Shown in pieces: positions 40,128 through 52,639 of a DNA stretch of 64,000 nt. Both the position numbers and the translations under genes were made by a program. How positions within the stretch are numbered: position 1 is the stretch's first letter; every line of letters starts with the position of its first letter. Origin of the DNA: Lineus longissimus (Eukaryota > Nemertea > Pilidiophora > Heteronemertea > Lineidae); assembly GCF_910592395.1 (NCBI RefSeq), contig NC_088325.1, positions 9,610,109 through 9,674,108 on the forward strand, read 5' to 3'. A model generated the notes under the pieces. That model was not told the DNA's origin. It did no database searches and saw nothing but the letters and a program-made list of their open reading frames with translations.

Positions 40128-40296
40128 TTGACCCGTCACAGCAAAACCAGGCGCATGTCGCTCTGAGCTTGGCAGGTTGAGACGGACTGTCTGCCTTTTG
40201 TGAAATATGAGCACATCAATTTCTTCCATTATCACCTGGTGTCATTTAGGCTCATCTTCTGCGCGACATGCGCCTGGTTTTGCTGTGATGGGTCAC
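40128..40296 (+). mobile_element. Inverted-repeat MITE family G, copy 1
   Basis: TTTGACCCGTCACAGCAAAA ... TTTTGCTGTGATGGGTCACA. The arms extend through CCAGGCGCATGTCGC. The interior AGGTTGAGACGGACTG, TCTGCCTTTTGTGAA, CATCAATTTCTTCYATTAT, CCTGGTGTCATTTAGGCTC is shared with 42530-42720 and (minus) 53675-53850. Non-coding. Confidence 0.9.
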
Positions 40297-40694
40297 ATAT
40301 CACCCTTTTGGTTTGTCAAAAGCAGCTCAAATTTTGGCCAGAGTCGCAATTTTGCCCAAAACCTCAGTGATTGTGAGTCGGGCTTGCATCTGTACACTCA
40401 CCTAACAGTGGATGGCCAGAGGATCATCACCTAACACACCACTCAGAGTCTCCCAGATATTCCCCATTTACCCAGACTGTGACAAGAGAGGGGCATTTCT
40501 AGCAGAACATGTCCAACCAAACGGTTTCTCAATAAACCATAGTAAAACCTCTTCAAACAGCAGTCTGTTCTCTAATCAGAAGGAGTATTTTAACGCCATA
40601 CTTTACTTGACAGAGTCGATCTTCAGTTAATATGGAGCTCAGATAAGAACACAGAATGAGCTTTCGAAATTTATTCACTTGTCTCAAAGGGAGA

Positions 40695-40915
40695 CTACAC
40701 AGTCCCAAATCAAAATTGTCATCCCTTAATTCGCTTCATTTGTGCATCATTGACATGCTACGTAGCGCGTAAGTTACGCATACATGTACGTCCACGTAAC
40801 TTACACGAAACATAGAGAGATAAGTGCGTCACTGGTGCATCATTGACGTGCAACTCGCGCATACGTTGCGCTTCAAAGAGGATGTCAATTGTGATTTGGA
40901 CTGTAGGCAGGAGCT
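40695..40915. mobile_element. Inverted-repeat element
   Basis: ACTACACAGTCCCAAATCAAAATTGTCAT (left) pairs with ATGTCAATTGTGATTTGGACTGTAGGC (right). The interior is rich in ACGTA/GCGTAA words and small palindromes (TACGTAGCGCGTAAGTTACGC). It ends AGGAGCTAGGT, similar to family B ends. Confidence 0.65.
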
Positions 40916-42529
40916 AGGTTGGATAGATTAAGTTTCACAAAATCTGCAATAGGTGTCCCAACTATTCAAAATAAATCAGGACTATGTACGGTTGTACCAG
41001 GACACTTAATAGGTCAAACAAGATCTGCTTCCCGAACTGAGCTTATTGGCCACCTGGAGACCACTAATTTGACTCCTCATGTCTGCCCTATGAAACAGCC
41101 ACTTTCCAATCTCATGCCAGCTCACAGATCGAGGTCTCTTCCAAACATATTGTGACCAAGATAGAGAGCTTTGACAGCTGTTGTGAAGACAAAAATTAAG
41201 CCTACCTGCAGCTCACGAAACCTGTAGACTTCTTTGACAGTCATTCCTCAGTGTAACACGGAATTGAAATAATGAAATATTCGTTATGTCCAAGCACTTA
41301 AGTAGCAATATTAAAAACAACTGTAAAATATTTCACAATGTACAAATCCTTTGGAATAGTCATGTGGGGACTTTTATGTGGAAGTCATTCACCAGAATTT
41401 ATTCAGGTTACAATAGTGGGCTAGCTTGAGAAAATATAGGTCATGGCATGATCGAGTTCAAAATAAGGAAACAAGGCATTGAAGGAGAGCTTTATTGAAC
41501 CAGTTAATGACTAACTAGGCCGGGTAAAATCACACCATCATGAGTAGGCCTATCGATGTGAGGTGATTTTAAAAGGGTTCAGTTGACCGAAGTTATCCAA
41601 CAGTTTTGCAGTAAAATGAAGTACGGTGCTCATCAACACATAACAACCTGAACCCTTAGTACAACCATAGGAAGATGGGGGGGGGGCTTTTTTCGAGAAA
41701 TGAGCACTGTTTTCACCTTTAATCATTGGGGGAAGTGAAAACTGGCCCAAGACTTGCATAACTGAACTTACCAAAGGCCAGGGGGCCCAGTTGCTCAAAC
41801 AGGGTTAGCAACAGTGGATATTAAGTCCTAACTGCAGATCATGCTTAGCTGAGCAAACCCTGATGTTTGTCTCTGATGCTGATTGAGCTACTGGGCCCAG
41901 GACGGTTCTGGCACACAAGTAATTTTGCTGCCGGGTACCCGCTTGATCAATCGGTAACAACACATTGGCCAGGGCATCTCCGACCTTAGTCTTGTCTTCA
42001 TTAGCAAGCAGATGCTCGAAAAAAGTAATTGATAAACTCCAAGATATCAATATCCTGTCAGACCAGTAGAGGAGGACAGATAAATCAACCAATCTAATCA
42101 ATTAACTCAGAAATCATGCAATAACGGCAGAATAGGTGCATGATTTTCCCAGGGGTAGCACACATATAGTGGCTGTGGTCTTGGCCATCCAATGTTCTAT
42201 ACGTGACAATGACATATTGCTTGAGATCTTGAACAAGTCACTTTACATACTGCCCTGTCTTTTGACTTTTATCAAGGAAATCATAAATGTTTGGAGGTTT
42301 TCTGGTTTAAAATTGAAAATTAGGTCATACTGAACAACTTTCATGCACACTGAACTTGAGAATCTTCAAAATCAAATATTTCAAGTGCTAGAACAAAGAA
42401 ACTTCATTTAGGAAGGGTTCAAATAAACTAGATTTAATACGAAGTGTTGATAATATTCACAAATTTTAATTCAGTATGGAAAACACAATTTCTTTTTTGC
42501 CCAGATATCTTGAGGTGAACGAAACATCT
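40916..42529. other. Intergenic, no supportable gene
   Basis: Frames at 40919-41155, 41550-41798 and 41805-42101 have no recognisable domain. A 42-bp block (GGCCCAG..GGTTAGCA, AGCTGAGCAAACCCTG, GGGCCCAGGAC) at 41780-41910 is partly self-complementary. Confidence 0.3.
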
Positions 42530-42720
42530 GTGACCCGGCATGGCAAAATGAGTCGCATGTCGCTCTGAGCTTGACAGGTTGAGACGGACTGGTTGTTCAT
42601 TTCGCTATTGTCTGCCTTTTGTTGAATCTGAGAACATCAATTTCTTCTATTATGTCCTGGTGTGATTTTAGGCTCATCTTTTGTGCGACATGCAACTCAT
42701 TTTACCATGCCGGGGTCACA
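42530..42720 (+). mobile_element. Inverted-repeat MITE family G, copy 2
   Basis: TGTGACCCGGCATGGCAAAATGAGTCGCATGTCGC at the left; GCGACATGCAACTCATTTTACCATGCCGGGGTCACA at the right. Interior as in copy 1 with a 20-bp addition (GTTGTTCATTTCGCTATT). Arms differ from copy 1 but match each other. Confidence 0.9.
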
Positions 42721-44669
42721 TTTAGCAAAATCTGTCTCAACTAATATTCAGACATCACACTGAATATCTTATCCGCCCGATCGAATAAGCTGGTCAATAC
42801 GTTTCATACACACCCTCCCCCCCAACAAAATCAATACTGACAAGTTAAGTTTGGAGCTGATTCTAATCAATGAAGAAATCAATACAAGTCAGTCACTGAT
42901 TGAACATGCATTCTCATTTGCCAAGATTGGATCAGCAAGGAGAAGACGTCATGTATATGTGAAATGTACGTCTTTGAAAAACGTGTCGCACTGGTGCAAT
43001 ATTGTGGTAACGTCCATCACGATGTTTGGCCATAGCGTGGAATGACCTTCCTTTTACAAACCTCATGTATAAACCCCTTAACTGCCACCGTTGCCGAATT
43101 GCGACAGTGCCTATGTGTTATTAATTGAGTTTCATTGAAAAGATCGTCTGCTACGCAGTTTTACCGCCTACTGATAGATGGCGTCCAAGTGATCGTTTCT
43201 ACGGTGGTTTCGAGGAATGTAACTCTTCTCTGTTTCAAGCTAGGTTATCGGAAAATTTTCAAATAAAAAAAAAATCGTCAGTTAAAGGGTTAAGGCCATT
43301 ATAGCAAGGTGTCTGTAGCCAAGTCACCTTCTGCTGTACTGTCTAGTTCCCATCACTGAATTGCCAAAAATTAAAAATTCGACCATTTAAAAATTCAGAA
43401 TCACGGTATTCCGATTTCCATCCCAACTGGACAATATGTGGACCCCCTTGCAGCAATCATCTTTGTGTGCATTGACAGGGCACTACGTAGAGGCTAGATT
43501 CCACACACGTAACGTCAATGTGTACATCCGCTTCTATGACCACAAAGGAAAGAAAGCAATGTAAGAGAGGGGTGGCATACAGTTTGACCTCGGGTGAACT
43601 CAGGCGGTGGGCAGATGTTTCATGCAGCAGGACACGCACGTGTGTGTTAAAAATAACCAATAATGCATTTTTCTACTATCTGGGAGTTGAAACGAAATTG
43701 GAAGACGTCCAACACTTTCAGAAGTTTTAATGATGAAACAAGAGAAGAACAAACATATTGACGTAAAAAGTCGCCCACTCCTTTAAGTTTGAAGTTGGAC
43801 CTAATGAATCAACAAATTAATGTAAATACGCCAGCCTCCAGGATGGACAGATCAATATTCAGCAACACTTCCTCCTATGTTGGTTCCTCAATGATGTGCG
43901 CGCTTAATAAACCCCATGGCAAAATCCCTGTTGACGAGTTACATGTAACTTTGGAGTCAGATCCAATTAATCAACAAATCATTGTAAGAAAGGCAGCCTC
44001 AAGGATCTTCAACCCAGAGGAGATTTAATCTCTGTTTTTACCATGATTGGTTCCGTGAGGGAGGGGGTTGGTATAATCTGCTGCCTGTCATCAGGGATTT
44101 GCTAATTCTCATTGCTTTCAACCTGTTGCGCTTCCCAACAATTACAAGTATTGATCAAAGCCAAATCCATTGCCTCCGTTGCCTCAGTCCATACCACTGA
44201 AGAAATACACTTTTTTTGTTGTTCTGTATATCACATGACTTCCTTGTCGATGCACCCCACCCAAATTTGAGCTGATTCTGCCGTATGCAATGTACACTCT
44301 CTGTATACGGTATATAAAGCAGCATATGGTGAACCCGTTTTTCGATCACACAGACCTCACTTTCCATTGCCACTGCGCTGCAAATATGAACTAAATTTCA
44401 AAATAACTTCACAGGGTTGGCCCCTTTAATCTTCTCTGGACACTGTGCAAGTTTCAACACAAAGCATATTGTGGTTTTTGAATGAGACACAAAAAGGTTC
44501 ACTTGCCAAGATATCAGACGATGGTCAGTGCATTGTGTGTACAACAATGCCGTGTATGAGTGAGTAATAGCCATCAACTTCGTTTGAAATAGATTGCATA
44601 CAAATGCATGCTGCACCTTTTGTCAAGGTATTGGAGGCGCGTTGTCTGTAAGCTTAGCAATGCGAATAC
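42721..44669. other. Intergenic with weak dispersed repeats
   Basis: A phrase TTTGGAGYTGATTCTAATCAA / TTTGGAGTCAGATCCAATTAATCAACAAAT recurs at about 42850, 43790, 43950 and (partly) 44265, so a decayed repeat of 80-150 bp. Frames 42851-43045 and 43789-44028 run through these. Otherwise nothing. Confidence 0.35.
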
Positions 44670-45083
44670 ATTAGGGCTTTTTACACGGTGAGGATTCAAG
44701 CCGGATCGAGACTAGATCAGGTACTAGCCGGTTTAATTTTCCTCGTGTGAAAACGATACAACTGTCCTGAACCCTCCTGGTGCGAGGCGGGATCCGATCG
44801 TCAGTCTCGGGTGGGTGTAGGCCGGTGTTGGAGGGTTTATTCATCGTGTGAAAAAGAACCGCCTTGGAGTCGGTTTGCATACGGCATTCACACGTGACAT
44901 TATTTGCTTATGTTGTTGTTATTTCTGCTATTTACGTACCTCCACCACCAGGAGATTGATAAGCGCCGCCAATCGACGATTCAAGTAACGAACTGGCCTG
45001 GAACCGGATCGAAGCCAGTTCGGCAAACATTCTGCGGTTCAGGAGAGTTGTCTCGATCTAGCACCGTGTAAAGCCCCCTATTG
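44670..45083. mobile_element. TIR element, about 410 bp
   Basis: TTAGGGCTTTTTACACGGTG at the left and CACCGTGTAAAGCCCCCTATT at the right. Subterminal GGATCGAGACTAGATC / GTCTCGATCTAGC and AGCCGGTTTAA / GAACCGGATCGAAGCC also mirror. GC-rich centre with CCGGATC words. Non-coding; the AGGGCTTTACACGGTG-type end recalls hAT-like MITEs, but the superfamily was not tested. Confidence 0.7.
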
Positions 45084-45574
45084 AGGGTCAACATAAGCAA
45101 TATCCATCTCAACTGATACTGCGGCACCACTTAACACCTCGCCTTGTACACCCTAAACTCCCCCACAGACTCTGATTGCTTATTCAACCAAATTACCTGC
45201 GCTTCACACCTGATGATGGCCTGCTTCAATTGCCGCTTATATTAGCTAACACAAAGACTCATTAGGAAGCATGATGCAGTGTTATCTGTTAAATCTTATC
45301 ATGATAATATAAGCGACCAATGATTTTACCATCGGCAACAATTCCATGGTCAATATTGGGAATCATCAAGTGTTTATGCAACTGCACCTAAGTTTTCAAT
45401 ACAAACATCAATATGGATCATTACCATAGAAACAGCAAAATAAGATATCTGGATGAAGTGAAATTGGAGTATTTGCAAATATGGGTGACAACACAAAAAT
45501 ATAAAAGCAAGCTGTATATATTTTTGGAGTAGCCACGTTGAGTTATAATGGAGTTTACCTCATGCATCCTCAGT
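45084..45574. other. Intergenic, no feature seen
   Basis: AT-rich; nothing recognised. Confidence 0.4.
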
Positions 45575-46345
45575 GACGCCATATGGGATTTAGGGCATAC
45601 TGCCTCCTAATTCAACCCAAGCATTGCCATATGGGATCTAGGGCAGAGCCTCCTTATTAAACCCAAGCATTGCCTTATGGGATCTAGGGTAGAGCCTCCT
45701 TATTAAACCCAAGCATTGCCTTATGGGATCTAGGGCAGAGTCTCCTTATTTACCCCAAGCATTGCCATATGAGATCGAGGGCAGAGCATCCTTATTAAAC
45801 CCCAGCATTGCCATAAGGGATCTGGGTAGAGCAGCTTATTCAACCCCGCATTGGAATCTGGGCAGAGATTTTCTCATTCTCACTCAACCCCACCATTGCC
45901 ATGATATGGGACAAGACAAGGTGGCTCCTCATTCAACCCTTGCCATATGGGATCCAAAGCCTCCTCATTCAACCCCAGCATTGCCATATGGGATCCAAAG
46001 CCTCCTCATTCAACCCTGGCATTGCCATATGGGATCCAAAGCCTCCTCATTCAACCCTAGCATTGCCATATGGGATACAAGGCAAAACCTCCTCATTCAA
46101 ACCAGCATTGCCATATGGGTTCCAAGGCAAAGCCTCCTCATTCAACCAGCATTGCCATATGGGATCTAAGGCAGAGCCTCTTTATTCAACCCTATATGTG
46201 GCATTGCCATATGGGATCTATGGCAGAGTACTTCCTACAGCCCAGCAACGCCATACAGAATCTTAGGCTGAGCCTCCTCATTCAACCAAAACCCAATACC
46301 ATATGAGTATAGGGAAGACTCTCCTCATTCAAATGACCCCATATG
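45575..46345. repeat. Minisatellite, about 46-bp unit, about 17 copies
   Basis: Unit: GCATTGCCATATGGGATCTA, then GGGCAGAGCCTCCTCATTCAACCCCA. Units vary in length (32-52 bp). Frames 45723-46306 (+, three of them) are read through the array. Confidence 0.95.
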
Positions 46346-46962
46346 GGATCAAGGGCAGAACGGTCAACTAAAACTCACACATTGCTGATAAGAAGAAAAA
46401 TTTATGAATAGTTGGACTGAGACAGCCTCACGCAACACCAAAATCTCATGAAAAACTACTCAAATATCAAGATTTCTGTGTCGAGATATGGATGATCAAC
46501 ATTTTATGTTGCTTTTGTCAATGTGACACAAATTCTCAACTCACTTTATTAGCTCTAAGTAGCCACAGCTTCCTCCTCTCCTTTATCAGGTACTGTATCA
46601 ACGTCACCGTGTCAGCATTTCAACCCTCTTAACTACAGATGTATTACCCCGATAGAGATTCATATCATTTTTCCTGGCACCTTGAGCGTACTTTTAATGG
46701 AAATTCTGTGTGCTGTCAGTTTGAAATACAAGCAATCGTGAAACAAGACACACTGGAGAATGAATTCCCCATATTGCGGAGAATCTTATCAGGCTTTCCA
46801 ACTTACAGAGCAGACTGCCCTGGATAATGCTCCTTGAGACCTGGGAGAATGGCTGCCTCACAAGAAAAACATCCAAAATGTGCGGTCGTTGGTAAAAAAT
46901 TCTAAAATAAACTGTGTCCATCTGGTAAGATGAACAATATGACAACATACGCACTAACTTAC
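46346..46962. other. Intergenic, no supportable gene
   Basis: The 62-codon plus frame at 46639-46827 begins MYYPDRDSYHFSWHLERTF but has no splice or domain support. Confidence 0.3.
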
Positions 46963-47044
46963 GAGGTAAATTAACCAGCGGTTTACTCTGTGGTGCACAC
47001 ACAAAATCAATCCATGCATATTTTCCAATTTGTTCATTTTCCAT
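46963..47044 (-). CDS. Possible exon with strong donor
   Basis: Minus strand MENEQIGKYAWIDFVCAPQ, SKPLVNLP then CCTC-GTAAGT. The frame is open 14 codons further upstream (SNIEKSALLVFL). The donor is consensus and the sequence is outside repeats. No acceptor or partner exon is evident and the family is not recognised. Confidence 0.2.
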
Positions 47045-47929
47045 AAGAAAAACCAGCAGTGCACTTTTCTCTATATTTGATGCAAATCATGCCTGTAGCA
47101 CCTTATTACCACCATTATTTCGTTTAAAATCCCCCAAAACACAGCTTTTCTAACTTTATTGAAGAAATTTTCCTTTCCCAGGACAGGCAAGCTCGGCAAA
47201 CTGGAGGACCGATAAGATTCTCGGCAATCTGGAGAAAACTGATTCTCCAGGTTGATATTGGTAGACTGGGTTAGTTACTGTAAACCAAGAACTGTTTCTT
47301 TCATTTTTGCATTTTTCAAATTTTACAGTAAATACGTGGCTGTGAAAACAAAGTCTAATAGAAATTATTGTTACCGGGTTGTGAAAACGCAAAGTTAAAA
47401 GTATGATAAAGTTGCAATTTCTCAAAACAGTGATATCAAATGATCGCGACTATTTCAGGGTATACAGTACCAGATTGAATTCATTCCATTCGACATTGGC
47501 TCATTAGCAGTGAGTGCTATCCGTCCAATAATTATCTTATTATTCATGATTCATTGTGGTACATTCCCGATAAGCCAGTTAATAATGAACTGCCCGATTT
47601 GGTTGTTACAAATCATTGCAGTTGTAGCGAGGTGGAATATCGCGCCATTTATTTCCTATAAAAAAGTGTTTCTGTGCGCATGAGAAATTCTTGCTACTAA
47701 AGCCTGATGTGCGTTCTTGGCCAGCGACATACAGTCTCGGGCTTGTATCGTGGAATTTTCAGCAGATTACACATTCATTTCATTTAACTGTGCATTTCTC
47801 TCAAGGGTTGCACTTTTTTTGTAACTCAGTGTAGATGGATAACTAAATCTCTCTCCAGCTATCAAATCACACATACCTCATCACCGCCACCCAATTTCAT
47901 CTGAGGAGACAATCATGTAAGATTGGCCA
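47045..47929. other. Intergenic, no feature seen
   Basis: An 89-codon minus frame (47156-47425) has no motif. Confidence 0.35.
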
Positions 47930-49090
47930 TAACCACATTTCAGAAACCTTGTCCTATCTGGTAATGAAAGCAGAGAGAGAGAGAGTAATCTCGCAAAGAA
48001 TCGAACCGAGGAATTACGAAAATTACTCGAAGCAGACACTGACATTTACCAAGTGACATTTTTGCTCATTTTCACCGTTAAGTTCATTCTCCTGATAAGA
48101 AACTATTCTCCCTCAGGAATGGCTTGTCCTATATGGTAATCATAGCCCAAAAACTAAGGAAGAGAGAGGGGAATCTGGCAAGGAATTGGGCCGAGAAATT
48201 ACGAAAATTACTAAAAGGAGACACATTTTCACCGTTAAGTTCATTCTCCTTATAAGAAATTGTTCTCCCTCAGGAATCGCTTGTCCTATATGATAATCAT
48301 AGCCCAAAAACTAAGGAAGAGAGAGGGGAATCTGGCAAGGAATTGGGCCGAGAAATTACGAAAATTACTCAAAGGAGACACATTTTCACCGTTAAGTTCA
48401 TTCTCCTTATAAGAAATTGTTCTGCCTCAGGAATGGCTTGTCCTATATGGTAATCACAGCCCAAAAACTAAGGAAGAGAGAGGGGAATCTGGCAAGGAAT
48501 TGGGCCGAGAAATTACGAAAATTACTCAAAGGAGACACATTTTCACCGTTAAGTTCATTCTCCTTATAAAAAATTGTTCTCCCTCAGGAATGGCTTGTCC
48601 TATATGGTAATCATAGCCCAAAAACTAAGGAAGAGAGAGGGGAATCTGGCAAGGATTTGTTCCGAAAAATTACGAAAATTACTCAAAGGAGACACATTTT
48701 TACTCATTTTCACCATTAAGTTCATTCTCCTGATAAGAAATTGTTCTCCCTCAGGAATGGCTTGTCCTATATGGTAATCATAGCCCAAAAACTAAGGAAG
48801 AGAGAGGGGAATCTGGCAAGGAATTGGGCCGAGAAATTACGAAAATTACTCAAAGGAGACACATTTTCACCGTTAAGTTCATTCTCCTTATAAGAAATTG
48901 TTCTCCCTCAGGAATCGCTTGTCCTATATGGTAATCATAGCCCAAAAACTAAGGAAGAGAGAGGGGAATCTGGCAAGGAATTGAGTCGAGAAATTACGAA
49001 AATTACTCAAAGGAGACACATTTTTACTCATTTTCACCGTTAAGTTCATCCTCCTTAAAAAAATTGTTCTCCTCAGGAATCTCTTGTCAA
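47930..49090. repeat. Satellite, about 157-bp unit, seven copies
   Basis: Unit landmarks: GGAATGGCTTGTCCTATATGG, CATAGCCCAAAAACTAAGGA, AGAGAGAGGGGAATCTGGCA, GGGCCGAGAAATTACGAAAA, GGAGACACATTTTCACCGTT. Copies start at about 48116, 48274, 48430, 48587, 48756, 48910 and 49075, with a diverged one at 47950. Longer units carry an extra TTTTACTCA. Similarity is high, so homogenised. Confidence 0.95.
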
Positions 49091-49452
49091 GTGACTCAAG
49101 TTACTGGCATCAGTTTTATCTCAATAACACCAAATCCTTGCTCAAAGGACAAAAAGACGAAAGACCAAAATGCTGCAAAGTTTCCATCCCCATCTTCATC
49201 ATTCCTCGGGAGACATTCGTATAAGACTGGCAATAATCTTGGCAGTAATCAAGAATCGAAGAATAAATTCTGAAATCTCGGCTCAGATGTCACGAAGACT
49301 GGACAACAAAGGAGGACGGATAGTAATCTCATAAAGAATCGAGAAGAGAAATTATGAACATTCCTTCAAGATAATGGTGACATTTACGAGTTCTCCCACA
49401 AGCATGGCACAATTTGCAGAAGGTATAATACACGACTGTCACTGTTATAGTA
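49091..49452. other. Intergenic, no feature seen
   Basis: Diverged continuation of the satellite words (GAATCGAGAAGAGAAATTATGA near 49340). No gene. Confidence 0.4.
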
Positions 49453-49648
49453 CAGCGAAACCTCCCTCAATGGACATCTCTCTAAAAAGGACAACCTCTA
49501 TATCAAGGACATCCTCTCTAGCAAGGACACTGCATTTGGTTCCAAATTGGTCATTTCCATTTAAATTCACCTCTATAATCAGGACACCTCTCAATTAAGG
49601 ACAGCATTTGTCAGTTGTAAGGGTGTACTCAATAGAGAGGTTCTATTG
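49453..49648 (-). mobile_element. MITE family P copy
   Basis: TA-CAGCGAAACCTCCCTCAATG ... GAGAGGTTCTATTG. It has an extra 25-bp CCTCTATATCAAGGACAT unit near the left end. Confidence 0.85.
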
Positions 49649-50954
49649 CAGTCTTGTGGAGGATTGATATGATGACACATCTGAAAGCGGTGCTTGAAAT
49701 TATTCGGAGGAGACAGGTGGCAGGCTTGGGTACAAAATTATGATATCCTGCATGACCATCTGGCAGAAATATCTGATGAGTTGATTTGGGTGAACTGAAA
49801 GCCAGATCTTCGTCTGATGACAGAACAAAGCTTCACAAATTCATTTCAAAATGAGTCAACACAATATTAACAATATCACACCACAAACTAATGCGAATAT
49901 CATGTCGTCATCATCATCAATATGCTATTAGTCAATTTTATCTACATTTTGAATACCCACATAATTTGCATAGCAATAATAAATAGGAAGTTTGTCTGCA
50001 TACATGAACATGTACTGTTGAGCACCCACATCATTCGAAAACACTTAACAGCACCCTACGCCAGATGTAGTGAAGAAATTTGCATAGGTGTGTCATTCAC
50101 ACAATTCCCTACTGGAGGTATCGGTTCTTTCACCAAACACACCAAGAGTGGAGCTAAAATATAGGCCAAATGTAGGCCAGAGGCCAATATTTAAACCCCC
50201 TGAAACATGATATATTTTGGGAATAATCCACTTAGAATCTGCTTTAGACACAATTTACACCAAGCAAGACCTCTGTAGTCGAAACGAGGCTAAATCCATT
50301 CTAGAAATGAAACATTGTAATCAAGGAAATATATGTACATGTAATGTGTCTCGCTGGCAATCAGATTAAAAGATGGCCGCAAAATGGAGTAGATTAATAC
50401 CATAAACTTGGCATGCATAGAATTTGTACATCAGTCTGAAATTAGCATTTAGTACATATTTTCCTGATAGGAAACAAAATTCGAAATATTCAAATTTTTG
50501 ATTTATATAAACAGGCAAAATGTTAAGAAAGTTGAACATAATCTGCAAGAATCATATTTCAAACTAAAATGAAAGGCAGATTAACGCAAACCATCACACC
50601 ACAGTACATCATTCTCCCCCATTCCACCGAATGTCAATATAGTGAATAAATTCTCATCAAAATTGTATTTCTGCTAAAGAAGTTCAACGACTTTCTTAGC
50701 ACATGATGTGATTAACTGAAACCTTCAAGTCCATTAAGCCAAAGCCACAGGCAATTTTACATTATGGTTTCAACATAAGATATTACTGTCTAAATCATCA
50801 TCTCTATGTCTATTACCATATGAGCAGGCACCACCATTCAGTCAATTTCCCTTGCCCAGCAGGAAGGAATAACTCAATTTCTGATTTGACAGCTTTTCTG
50901 TTAACGCCACACTCTTGCTGGAAAATGTTTCACCGTAAAGGCAAGATTACAACA
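49649..50954. other. Intergenic; one foldback F half-arm
   Basis: 50112-50175 contains GGAGGTATCGGTTCTTTCACC and AAGAGTGGAGCTAAAATATAGGCC, a family F arm without its partner. Frames elsewhere have no motif. Confidence 0.4.
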
Positions 50955-51235
50955 TTGAGAAACTGCAGTGGTGCTGTGGTTTGGGTCGCTAACCAGAGGT
51001 CCCTGGTTCGATCCCCAGTGTTGGTGTGAGACGCTAGACAGGTCCCTTTGCCTTACATGCCTAAAATACTCCAGCCAGGTCTTTGAAGGCAGGGTACCAG
51101 TCGGAAATGCTCAGTTTGTAGCGCTAATTGAGCAGCTCATCCGAGTTCTACTGAAAGGTTTCAGACTTGGGAATAAACGTTAAGCGCTTTGAAAATGTTT
51201 TACCTCATGAAGCGCTATATAAACACTTCATTTAA
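50955..51235 (+). mobile_element. tRNA-derived SINE with CR1-like tail
   Basis: Head: GTGGTTTGGGTCGCTAACCAG (A box region), then CCTGGTTCGATCCCCAG (B box). Body: AGACGCTAGACAGGTCCCTT to CAGACTTGGGAATAAACG. Tail: AAGCGCTTTGAAAATG and GAAGCGCTATATAAACA. The tail word GAAGCGCTATATAAA is the same as that of the LINE at 21421-21735, as expected if the LINE machinery mobilised the SINE. The frames at 50820-51183 run through it. Confidence 0.8.
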
Positions 51236-52639
51236 TTACATCAAATACTCAATGCTGCACGAAAGCATCACCAAGTTTGGAATACATAACGCACTAGTCT
51301 CAGTGTTAAGGGGAATGAACGCATCTAACTCTCAGCGTCGAGGGTATGATGGAACCACTTATCCAGTGGCCAATTTCTCACTCAGAAAACTTGCCATCTT
51401 ACAGAACTCGAAAACTGCAAATGAGAAACTGTGGCGGAAAGCCTCAGCTGAAAGGAGATTGAACCGAGAATGAGGAGAACTGCTGGTGGTGGTAAGACTT
51501 GCTAACCGTATTGTTAGCATAACTTGAGACGAAGACTTAAGTGAGAAACATGACGAGAATGAGGTGGACTCCTCAAAGGACCCCAATTGGAGCCCAACCA
51601 TAGTGGCACGCAACAAAGAGCACATGTAGAAGAAGACAGGGCGCCATAACATATTGTGTCGATGCTATTTAGCCGGTTTCGGTGTGTCTGTTTCACATAG
51701 GCCTACTACATGTTAAATAGACCTTCTGTACAGGCACCCCTCAACCGACTAAAAAGTGTCTACAAAGTGTATCATTTTGCTGCACATCAATAGCATTCTT
51801 CAAACAAAATGAAATCCACGCATCTGCAGTTACAGGTTACAGGCACTGAAAAACATTGGGTTGTTTTCGTATTAGCCATTCATGAGTTCATAATGCACGT
51901 CACTATTCAACTCGAATATCACATCAAGATGACTTTTGTAAAATAGATACCAGTCAGTGAACGGAGTGCATGAAAAGTCGAAATGAAAAGTGACTGGCAC
52001 CGAGTAACATGATGAGAATATTGTATTTGTTGCGTTTAGGTCGACATTTACGGCAGAAGCTGCAGTGATTAGAAGAAGTAATCAGAAAGTGAAAATGGGG
52101 GAAACCGAGTGCATTTTGCGAAATGCTGCAGTATATTTTCGTGAGGATTGGGTCACCTGACAAAGAATTACAGATCTGGGATTTGGCCATCTACATGTAG
52201 CCCCAACTGGTATAAAAGTGTCATATACTCGCAACAAAGAAGCTGTTCCCACTCTGGGTTTTTTTCCGATTTTTTCTCAAGTGAAATCTCATGTTGAACA
52301 TGTCTAACATATGGTAATACTAGACCCAGGATTTTCCCGAGGGTGTATTGAATATACGAAAGGCTTTCAAAAGATCAGGATTTTCAGTACGCATGAACAC
52401 TACATCGGTCGATTACTTCTATTTGCAATGGTTGCGGAATGTCATTCACGAGAAGCAGACTGGCTAAAGGGTAAGGCAAGACCCCTCGGCGGCCTTAAAA
52501 ATCTCCCAGGGATGCAACTGTAGTAATGTCAAGAGCCCTACTGACGCCGAGAAGACGAACAGCAGAAGCCCTGGTCCACTGAAAGGGAGGTTGGCAATAT
52601 GGTGATGGAGTCAACAGCAAGCAGAGAGGACACAAACTA
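51236..52639. other. Intergenic, no supportable gene
   Basis: Plus and minus frames at 51189-51696 overlap; no motif. Nothing else recognised. Confidence 0.35.

Noticed and set aside
45723-46306. Three long overlapping plus-strand ORFs
   Set aside because: Translation of the 46-bp minisatellite in three frames.
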